The translations under genes were made by a program, and so were the position numbers. A stretch of DNA of 64,000 bases from Psychrobacter urativorans (GTDB lineage: Bacteria; Pseudomonadota; Gammaproteobacteria; Pseudomonadales; Moraxellaceae), in assembly GCF_001298525.1 (NCBI RefSeq), contig NZ_CP012678.1, positions 2,418,001 through 2,482,000 on the forward strand, read 5' to 3'. The notes under the pieces were generated by a model. The model was not told the DNA's origin. It saw nothing but the letters and a program-made list of their open reading frames with translations, and did no database searches. Below, piece after piece: positions 53,235 to 61,515 of this stretch. Each line of letters begins with the position of its first letter. The stretch's first letter is position 1.

Positions 53235-54587
53235 ATGACTATTAACAAACAAGAACATGCGCAGTGGAGCTCGGGTTTCGGCTTTACACTAGCAGCGGTA
53301 GGCTCAGCAGTAGGGCTAGGTAATATCTGGAAATTTCCTTATATGGTGGGAGAAAGCGGTGGTTCCGCTTTTGTTATTGCTTATTTATTCTGCATTGCTT
53401 TAGTCGGCTTTCCAATATTGGTTGCTGAGTGGCTCATCGGTCGTCGTGGACAAAAAAATCCGATTAATACGTTTAGTGATATCGCAGCGAGCGAAGGATT
53501 ATCTCGTAATTGGAGTATTGTAGGTGCTACGGGTATTCTCGGTGGTTTTTTAATCTTATCATTTTATAGTGTTATTGGTGGTTGGGCACTTAACTATATT
53601 ACCAAAGCTGGCTCAGGTAGTTTTGTCGGTCAGGACAGTGCAGCAGTGAGTGCAACCTTTGATGGTATGCTGGCTTCAGCAACTACATTAACCATCTGGC
53701 ATACCGTATTTATGGTGCTTACCGCGATAATTGTTGGTGTTGGTGTCACACGTGGTATTGAGATGACGGCTAAAGTATTGATGCCATTATTAGGGGTTAT
53801 TTTATTCGTCATCGTTGGTTATAACGTGGTAAATGGTGGCTTTATGGAAGCCGTTAATTATCTGTTTGCGCCTAATCTTGATAAGATCACAAGCGATGTG
53901 ATGTTAGCGGCATTGGGTCACGCCTTCTTTACGCTATCTGTCGGTATGGGCATCATGGTGGCGTATGGTTCATATTTAGGTCGCGAGGTTAGTCTACTAA
54001 AAACGGCAAGAACGGTAGTGATTTTAGATACAGTCATTGCTTTAGCCGCTGGTCTGGCTATTTTCCCAATTATTTTCCATAACGGTCTTGACCCTGCGTC
54101 AGGTCCAGGTCTTATTTTTGTCAGTTTACCGATTGCTTTCGGTAGCATGACTGGTGGTGCTATTATTGGCACGCTGTTCTTCTTACTAATTACCTTTGCA
54201 GCAGTAACGTCATCAATCTCTTTACTTGAGCCATCCGTTGAGTTCTTACAAGAGCGTACGCCCATGAATCGTACGATGTCGACCATTGTAGCAGCTGTTG
54301 TTGTTTGGCTATTAGGAATTGCAGCGCTGTTATCCTTTAATCTATGGTCTGACTTCACTGTCATGGGTAATGGAATTTTTGATATACTTGATAAAATTAC
54401 CAGTAAGTTCTTACTACCATTAACGGGTCTTGCAGGCATTATCTTTCTTGGCTGGAAGATGGATCAGCGCAGTATTAAGCAAGAGCTTAATCTATCGAAC
54501 GGTGCTTGGACAATATGGCAAATCATCTCTAAATTTGTCGCACCCATTGCCGTAGTTTTGGTGTTCGTGACTACCTTATTGGGTTAG
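53235..54587 (+). CDS. Sodium-dependent transporter, neurotransmitter:sodium symporter family
   Basis: A 450-residue membrane protein with about 11-12 helices. The N-terminal SGFGFTLAAVGSAVGLGNIWKFPYMVGESGGSAF block is the unwound first helix with sodium and substrate site of NSS (LeuT-like) transporters. GGWALNYITKAG and FAAVTSSISLLEPSVEFLQE fit the later core. Bacterial members import amino acids such as leucine, tryptophan or tyrosine; the substrate here is not readable. GAGG is 8-11 bases upstream. It is flanked by terminators on both sides, so it is monocistronic. Confidence 0.93.
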   Translation: MTINKQEHAQWSSGFGFTLAAVGSAVGLGNIWKFPYMVGESGGSAFVIAYLFCIALVGFPILVAEWLIGRRGQKNPINTFSDIAASEGLSRNWSIVGATGILGGFLILSFYSVIGGWALNYITKAGSGSFVGQDSAAVSATFDGMLASATTLTIWHTVFMVLTAIIVGVGVTRGIEMTAKVLMPLLGVILFVIVGYNVVNGGFMEAVNYLFAPNLDKITSDVMLAALGHAFFTLSVGMGIMVAYGSYLGREVSLLKTARTVVILDTVIALAAGLAIFPIIFHNGLDPASGPGLIFVSLPIAFGSMTGGAIIGTLFFLLITFAAVTSSISLLEPSVEFLQERTPMNRTMSTIVAAVVVWLLGIAALLSFNLWSDFTVMGNGIFDILDKITSKFLLPLTGLAGIIFLGWKMDQRSIKQELNLSNGAWTIWQIISKFVAPIAVVLVFVTTLLG

Positions 54588-54623
54588 ACTTTATACTTAG
54601 AAAGTAGTGGAAAGTATAGTAAT

Positions 54624-54656
54624 AAAAAGGCTTAAGAATCTCTTAAGCCTTTTTAT
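54624..54656. terminator. Bidirectional terminator between the symporter and tgt
   Basis: A perfect 14-bp stem (54624-54637 with 54641-54654, loop ATC) has T-runs on both strands and serves the two convergent genes. Confidence 0.9.
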
Positions 54657-54690
54657 TATGTCACAAGCAATAAGTAAGAATTAATAAAAA

Positions 54691-55860
<1,170 letters not shown>

Positions 55861-56055
55861 CTATGGGAATAGCGCTAATTATAGCATTGCTGGGTATTTT
55901 TTTGGGTCGGATATTTGGATTGCTTTTAACGTGTAGTTATTTGATAGTCACTAAAAGATACAGACATCTTGTCCATTTGATTGCTAAAGTGAATCATTGA
56001 CTTGCTGAATATAAATTAGCTATCAAACCGTACCATCTGCCTGCGGAGAAAGTGT

Positions 56056-56721
56056 ATGAAAACCGCAATTTATCTATCACTCGGCATTTTATTATTCATA
56101 CCAGGAGTTGCTATGGCTACCGAAGAACCTAACTACACGATATTGGTAAAAACGGAAGACTTTGAACTGCGTCGTTATGATGCGCAAATTGTCGCACAAA
56201 CGTGGGTTACTGGTGATCAAGATGCGGCTAGTCGTCAGGGTTTTAAGATATTAGCAGATTATATTTTTGGCAATAACGTGAGCTATAGTGGCGCGGCAAG
56301 TAGTAGTAAAATTAGTATGACTGCGCCTGTTATGATGCAGCCTCAAGCCGTTAATGAAAATGCTAGTAAAGGTGAGCCCTCTAAAATCGCGATGACTGCA
56401 CCCGTTATGATGAAACAGGAGGATAATAAGTGGCGTATGCAGTTTATTATGCCCAGTCACTATACGATGCAGACGTTGCCTAAGCCCAATAATCCTGATA
56501 TTACTATCGCTGAGTTACCAGTAAAAACGTATGCTGTGATTAAGTTCTCAGGGCTGGCTGGAACTCAAAAAGTAGAAGCTAAAACGAAAGAGCTGCAGAC
56601 ATGGATGCAAAGCCAAAAGTTAGTAGGAACTGCTGAGCCGGAGCTGGCACGCTACAACCCACCGTGGACCCTGCCCTTTATGCGTCGTAATGAAATTATG
56701 ATTGCCTATCAGCAAAAATAA
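56056..56721 (+). CDS. SOUL-family heme-binding-like protein, exported
   Basis: A 221-residue protein with a cleavable signal peptide (MKTAIYLSLGILLFIPGVAMA). The SOUL domain shows PNYTILVKTEDFELRRYDAQIVAQT, F-x2-LADYIFGNN, a KISMTAPVMMQ motif repeated as KIAMTAPVMMK about 25 residues later, FIMPSHYTMQTLPKPNN, and ELARYNPPWTLPFMRRNEIMI at the end. The family binds heme or porphyrin in some members, and the bacterial role is unknown. GGAG is 8 bases upstream. It is divergent from tgt and ends at a strong terminator. Confidence 0.9.
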   Translation: MKTAIYLSLGILLFIPGVAMATEEPNYTILVKTEDFELRRYDAQIVAQTWVTGDQDAASRQGFKILADYIFGNNVSYSGAASSSKISMTAPVMMQPQAVNENASKGEPSKIAMTAPVMMKQEDNKWRMQFIMPSHYTMQTLPKPNNPDITIAELPVKTYAVIKFSGLAGTQKVEAKTKELQTWMQSQKLVGTAEPELARYNPPWTLPFMRRNEIMIAYQQK

Positions 56722-56748
56722 AGGCGTTCATCATACTTAAAATAATGT

Positions 56749-56802
56749 GAATCTAATAATAAAAAAAGACAGCATCGGCTGTCTTTTTTTATTATTAGAT
56801 TC
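56749..56802. terminator. Bidirectional terminator with a perfect 25-bp stem
   Basis: The arms 56749-56773 and 56778-56802 are exactly complementary, with loop ATCG. Seven-base A/T runs within the stem give U-tracts in both directions. It lies between the convergent SOUL and asd genes. Confidence 0.9.
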
Positions 56803-56812
56803 AATCTCTATA

Positions 56813-57946
56813 TTAGTTTTTTGGCTCACGGATGATATTTAGCATCCGGCGTAATGGTTCAGCTGCACCCCATAATAGCTGATCGCCAACGGTGAATGCA
56901 CCCAAATATTCTCCGCCCATATTCAGCTTACGCAGACGACCAAGGGCAACGGTTAATGTACCAGTAACCGCTACCGGTGTTAGACGCTTCATGGTTGCTT
57001 CTTTATCATCTTCGACCACATCCAACCACTGGTTGCCACTATTTCTAAGCGCTGCTTCGATTTCTTCTAACGGAATATCTTTTTTCAGCTTAATGGTTAA
57101 GCCTTGAGCATGGCAGCGCATCGCACCGACACGAACACACATACCGTCGATAGCAATGTTGTTTTCTGCATTATTGCCAAGAATTTTATTGGTTTCAACA
57201 CCGCCTTTCCATTCTTCACGTGACTGTTTGTTTTCCAGTTGCGAGTCGATATATGGAATTAAGCTACCCGCCAATGGCACACCAAAATACTGCTGAGGAA
57301 AGTCAGCTGAACGCTGAGTAGCAGCAATTTTCTTGTCAATTTCAAGGATGGCACTAGCAGGATCGGCAAGCTTATCTTTGACCGCATCATACAATACGCC
57401 CATACCATTAATAAGCTCACGCATATTGTTCGCGCCTGAGCCACTAGCCGCTTGATAGGTCATTGCGCTGACCCATTCCACCCAGCCTTTATTAAACAGC
57501 TCGCCAATTGCCATCAGCATGAGCGATACCGTACAGTTACCACCGATGAAGTCTTTTTTACCCTCGGCTAGTGCGCTATCAATCACGCTACGATTGACAG
57601 GATCTAAGATAATGATACTGTCATGTTCCATGCGTAGGGTACTTGCCGCATCGATCCAGTAGCCTGTCCAGCCACTATCGCGTAAGGGCTGGTGTACGGC
57701 TTGAGTATAGTCGCCACCTTGACAAGTAATAATAGCATCACAAGCGGCTAGCGCTGCAATATCATGAGCATCTTGTAATGGGCTTGGGCTAATGCCATCA
57801 AAGCTTGGTGCTGCGCCGCCAGCATTACTGGTTGAAAAAAACACTGGCGTAATACCAGCGAAATCATTTTCTTCGCGCATCCGTTGTATAAGTACTGACC
57901 CGACCATACCGCGCCAGCCTACCAAGCCTACTGTTAAATTACTCAT
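56813..57946 (-). CDS. asd: Aspartate-semialdehyde dehydrogenase
   Basis: A 377-residue NADP-dependent enzyme that makes aspartate semialdehyde for lysine, diaminopimelate, methionine and threonine. The cofactor motif [18 protein letters not shown], the catalytic cysteine Cys138 in [17 protein letters not shown], and [18 protein letters not shown] identify the gammaproteobacterial form. [19 protein letters not shown] holds the conserved His/Arg substrate region. Length is close to the E. coli 367. It is the first and only gene of its unit. Confidence 0.97.
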   Translation of the reverse strand: MSNLTVGLVGWRGMVGSVLIQRMREENDFAGITPVFFSTSNAGGAAPSFDGISPSPLQDAHDIAALAACDAIITCQGGDYTQAVHQPLRDSGWTGYWIDAASTLRMEHDSIIILDPVNRSVIDSALAEGKKDFIGGNCTVSLMLMAIGELFNKGWVEWVSAMTYQAASGSGANNMRELINGMGVLYDAVKDKLADPASAILEIDKKIAATQRSADFPQQYFGVPLAGSLIPYIDSQLENKQSREEWKGGVETNKILGNNAENNIAIDGMCVRVGAMRCHAQGLTIKLKKDIPLEEIEAALRNSGNQWLDVVEDDKEATMKRLTPVAVTGTLTVALGRLRKLNMGGEYLGAFTVGDQLLWGAAEPLRRMLNIIREPKN

Positions 57947-58327
57947 GAAGCCCTATCCTTAATCATAGTTATTTGTTGCCGTATCAGCCGATAACAATGC
58001 CGTGAATAACCATAAAAAGCAAGGCGTTTTGTATTATTTAGCTACATTATTAATCAATAATTACTATCCTCATAATAACTTTAAGTTATTAAGGTAAATG
58101 TAGTACTCAAAAATAGTCACTATAGACATTCAAGAATTATTCAGGATTTTACTAAATAAGACCTGCGCCAGCCATCACATAGACAATGATTTATTCAAAA
58201 GGCTGTCTCAGTAAACAGCAGTTAGTAAGTGATAATGAGTTGAGGTGATAACTGGCATAATAATTGATATAACATTATTGATATAACATTATTTGTACAA
58301 CATGAATATAATCATTGATCTGGCTAT
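57947..58327. other. Intergenic region between asd and the EEP-family gene
   Basis: About 380 A/T-rich bases with no recognisable gene. It holds a short palindrome (AATAACTT-T-AAGTTATT, 58074-58090) and a perfect 14-base tandem pair ATTGATATAACATT near 58262-58290. Promoters for both divergent genes must lie here. Confidence 0.4.
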
Positions 58328-59494
58328 ATGTTGAATCGTTTACTTAAAAATGGGCTAATAAAATTTATGGATTCCTCCCTCCTATATTATGGTGTACAGC
58401 TGCTAGCAGGGTTGGTTGCTTTTATCACTGCTTGGGGTTGGCTGCCACTGGATCACTGGTGGGTGCGTGATGTTGAGTTCCCGCGTATCCAGATTTTGGT
58501 GCTGGGTATTATTGCTTGGCTGGGTATGTTGCTGTTCGGGGCACAATGGCAGGTGGGTCAGTGGCTATTATTTATCGCATTGACGGCAACGTTATGCTTC
58601 CAGCTTAGAATGGTGCTGCCGTACACGATGATATGGAAAAAAGAAGTACAAAGTGCCAAAGAGACAGCAGCAGGTACGACGAATCAACTTAAAATCATGG
58701 TCTCAAATGTCTTAAGCCCGAATAACCAGACCCAAAAATTGGTCGATTTGGTAAATAAAGAGCAGCCAGATATTCTAATTACCCTTGAAACGGATAAAAA
58801 GTGGCAACAGGCATTGAGTTCTATTGAACCCGATTATCCTTATACCGTTAAAGTGCCGCTAGATAATCTCTATGGCATGCATCTTTATTCTAAGCTTGAG
58901 CTCATCAATCCTGAAGTTAAGTATCTAATGATTGATGATATTCCCTCAATTCACACCCAATTGCGTCTGCAAAGTGGTCGCGTTATTTGGCTTTACTGTT
59001 TACATCCTATGCCACCAAGCCCAACGGAGGCGGATAAATCTACCACTCGCGACGCTGAGCTGTTAATGGTGGGAAGACATATTAAAGAAAATAACCAAAC
59101 CGCCATATTGGCAGGTGACTTAAATGATGTGGCATGGTCAAAGACGACTCGCCGTTTTCAGCGTATCTCAGGATTGCTTGACCCGCGTATAGGGCGGCAT
59201 TTTATCAATACCTTTCATGTTGACTATCCATTTTTGCGCTGGGCGCTAGACCATATCTTTCATAGCGCCTGTTTTACCCTTGTAGATATGAAGCGGTTGC
59301 CTTCTATTGGTTCAGACCATTTTCCAGTGCTGACGACTTTACAGTACGAGCCAGAAGTCACCAGTGAACAAGAACAAAATGCCCCTACTGTAGAGGCAGG
59401 AGATATTAAAGAGACAGAAAATAAAATTAAAGAAGGTAAAAAAGAGGGCAGTAAAGTTTCAGAAGAGCGTATGGAAGATAGTGCCAATATCTGA
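58328..59494 (+). CDS. Membrane-anchored endonuclease/exonuclease/phosphatase-family protein
   Basis: A 388-residue protein. Three N-terminal hydrophobic helices (about 18-40, 53-70 and 75-97) anchor an EEP domain that starts near residue 118 (LKIMVSNVLSPNN). LITLETD (metal Glu), LHPMPPSP (His), AGDLNDVAWS (Asp/Asn) and IGSDHFPVL (terminal Asp-His) are the catalytic landmarks. Related proteins act as nucleases, phosphatases or lipid phosphodiesterases, so the substrate is open. The last 50 residues are a charged Glu/Lys tail. The start is uncertain by 13 codons (a second Met at residue 14). Confidence 0.85.
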   Translation: MLNRLLKNGLIKFMDSSLLYYGVQLLAGLVAFITAWGWLPLDHWWVRDVEFPRIQILVLGIIAWLGMLLFGAQWQVGQWLLFIALTATLCFQLRMVLPYTMIWKKEVQSAKETAAGTTNQLKIMVSNVLSPNNQTQKLVDLVNKEQPDILITLETDKKWQQALSSIEPDYPYTVKVPLDNLYGMHLYSKLELINPEVKYLMIDDIPSIHTQLRLQSGRVIWLYCLHPMPPSPTEADKSTTRDAELLMVGRHIKENNQTAILAGDLNDVAWSKTTRRFQRISGLLDPRIGRHFINTFHVDYPFLRWALDHIFHSACFTLVDMKRLPSIGSDHFPVLTTLQYEPEVTSEQEQNAPTVEAGDIKETENKIKEGKKEGSKVSEERMEDSANI

Positions 59495-59500
59495 TGATAA

Positions 59501-59686
59501 GTACAGCTTACAAGCCAACTTAAGTTAGCTTGTAAGCAAAAGCGTACATCAAATAGGGTCTTTAACGTCTATCTAGTCATAGCGGATTACCATACAATAC
59601 CACTATCAGCACAAGGATATGCAGGAAGCGGTGTTGAAGTAATAGATATGAGTCACCTTATATCTATTGCTAAAGACTTAGGTTAA
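59501..59686 (+). pseudogene. Coding-like fragment, unidentified
   Basis: One frame is open for 62 codons up to TAA 59684-59686 without a usable start codon near its beginning. Its end reads like protein (VIADYHTIPLSAQGYAGSGV, DMSHLISIAKDLG). It may be the tail of a gene whose front was lost, or chance. I do not recognise the family. It lies in the 455-base gap behind the EEP-family gene; the remainder of the gap holds two terminators. Confidence 0.25.
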
Positions 59687-59732
59687 GTCACACGGAAGAA
59701 ATAATAATAAAATAATAATAACAAGAAGTGTT

Positions 59733-59772
59733 AAAGCCCGAACCAATCGCCCTAGGTTCGGGCTTTTTATTG
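59733..59772 (+). terminator. Rho-independent terminator
   Basis: A 12-bp stem (AAAGCCCGAACC with its complement, 10-base loop) is followed by five T residues. It ends plus-strand transcription from the EEP-family gene. Confidence 0.85.
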
Positions 59773-59860
59773 CGTGCTATATTGTGAATTTATAATAGCT
59801 ACAGTTACAGCTTATATTAAGCAGTGTTCTATTTAACTTATTATTTGGTTATTCAAATAG

Positions 59861-59896
59861 AAAAAGGGCATATACACGTGTGTATGCCTTTTTTTA
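59861..59896 (-). terminator. Terminator after surA
   Basis: The stem AAAAAGG(G)CATA / TATGCCTTTTT has a loop around TACACGTG. On the minus strand it is followed by T residues, about 55 bases past the surA stop codon. Confidence 0.75.
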
Positions 59897-59949
59897 TAAA
59901 TAATTGAAACGTTGGTATTGGCTACTAATAATGAATATTTAACAAGTAA

Positions 59950-61362
59950 TTATTGGAATACTTGAATATAAGCCTCTGAACGTAGTTCCTGTAACCAGTC
60001 TTCTTTAGCTTGCGTTGCTAAACGTTGATAAAGGGCTTGTCTTGCCATATTACGGCGATATTGGTCGCTCACATCCTGCTGACGTTTGCCTTCAACCTTG
60101 AGGATGTGCCAACCGAACTGGGTTTTAAAGGGTGCTGAGTAATCCCCAACGGTAGTATTTTTCATAACCCCTTCAAACGGTCCAATCATATCTTCTTCAC
60201 TGACCCAATCAAGATCACCACCACGACCTGCTGAACCAGGGTCATCGGAATAAGTAGCAGCGAGTCCTGCAAAATCAGCACCTTGACGCAATTGACTATA
60301 TAAGTCATTAATTTTTTGTTCAGCCAATGCGTCGGTTTGTAGTTCATCAACTTTGATCAAAATATGACGCGTGTGCCACTGCGGTATCACCATCGTATCG
60401 CCAGATTTTTTATTGGCAAGCTTGATAATATCAATGCCTTCAGGAGTCACTAACGGTTCACTAACGGCACCAACAGCCAGCTTGGTAATTTCGCTTGCTA
60501 GCTCTGTCGGTAAGGCGGCGGCTTTATGGAAGCCCATATCTCCACCCTGTATCGCGCTAGCATAGCTGCCTTGAACAGCAGCGATGGCAGCGGCGACATC
60601 GACGTTAGGCGCTTGTAGGCGTGTACGTAGTGCTTGTGCGACTTTAAGTGCGCTATCACGTTGTGCTTGAGACAGACGGCTATAGTCATCTATGTACGGT
60701 ACACGCACGTGAATGGTTTGATATTCACTTTGGTTCAGACGTTTGGCTTCTGGAGAGGCTAAAAAGGCGTCAATATCTTGCTCACTGATGCGCACACGAC
60801 TTGATATTTGACGTTGTTGTAAAGATTGAATCGCTGCGTCTTCAATTAATTGGGCACGTAAAGCAGCATAGCTACCTGCTTGATTGGCATCTAGACGCTG
60901 TTGTAACGCGGTTAAACTATTTAGTCCTTCAGCTTGCGCGATTTGTGCCAGACGCTGATTAATAGCGGCTTCATCAGGTTTAAGACCAACGCGATTAATT
61001 AATGATAATTGTAATTCGCGTAAAATAAGTGCGTTTAACACGTCAGATTGAAGCTGCGCTGAATTGGCAGTTGGCTCACCAGCGGCTTTTGCGCGTGCTT
61101 GTGTTTGCGTGATGGCAGCAAACAAATCGCTTTTTAAGATAGCGTTGTCATTAACTAAGGCAATGATGCCATCAGAGCTGTTCGCTGGCGTGAGTTGATT
61201 GGCGCTGTTTGGGCTGCTTTTACTGACACCAGTTTGTCCAACACCGACGCTGGCAGGTTTGACAGTTGCTGCTTGAGCATTGAGGCTCAGCATCACTCCT
61301 GTGCTCATACTAATAGAAAGCAGGACTGCACGGCGGGTCTGGCGTAAAGTAAAAAATCTCAT
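59950..61362 (-). CDS. surA: Periplasmic chaperone / peptidyl-prolyl isomerase SurA
   Basis: A 470-residue SurA that escorts outer-membrane proteins to BamA. A signal peptide (MRFFTLRQTRRAVLLSISM, ending near AQA at residue 31) is followed by a Ser/Asn linker, the chaperone core (DGIIALVNDNAILKSDLFAA), and two parvulin domains. The second holds the HTRHILIKVDE, YSDDPGSAGRGGDLDWVSE and FKTQFGWHILKVEGKR blocks. The first is more divergent. The frame extends 26 codons upstream, but GAGGAG stands just before the ATG at 61362 and only this start gives a proper signal peptide. It lies behind lptD, a standard pairing. Confidence 0.95.
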   Translation of the reverse strand: MRFFTLRQTRRAVLLSISMSTGVMLSLNAQAATVKPASVGVGQTGVSKSSPNSANQLTPANSSDGIIALVNDNAILKSDLFAAITQTQARAKAAGEPTANSAQLQSDVLNALILRELQLSLINRVGLKPDEAAINQRLAQIAQAEGLNSLTALQQRLDANQAGSYAALRAQLIEDAAIQSLQQRQISSRVRISEQDIDAFLASPEAKRLNQSEYQTIHVRVPYIDDYSRLSQAQRDSALKVAQALRTRLQAPNVDVAAAIAAVQGSYASAIQGGDMGFHKAAALPTELASEITKLAVGAVSEPLVTPEGIDIIKLANKKSGDTMVIPQWHTRHILIKVDELQTDALAEQKINDLYSQLRQGADFAGLAATYSDDPGSAGRGGDLDWVSEEDMIGPFEGVMKNTTVGDYSAPFKTQFGWHILKVEGKRQQDVSDQYRRNMARQALYQRLATQAKEDWLQELRSEAYIQVFQ

Positions 61363-61515
61363 GATGCTCCTCGTCACTGTCATCGCATCGGGTGGTGGCT
61401 GATCAGCCATATCCACCGTAATTCGGATGGTATTGTGCACAATATTGTTACGTAAATGTTTAGTGTTTTTTAACTCAAATTATCAGACCGATTTATGTTT
61501 TAAATAAACCTTCTA

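Noticed and set aside
56284..56415. The repeated MTAPVMM motif in the SOUL protein as an internal duplication of this gene
   Set aside because: Bacterial SOUL proteins often carry the MTAPV motif twice, so it is a family trait rather than a novelty.
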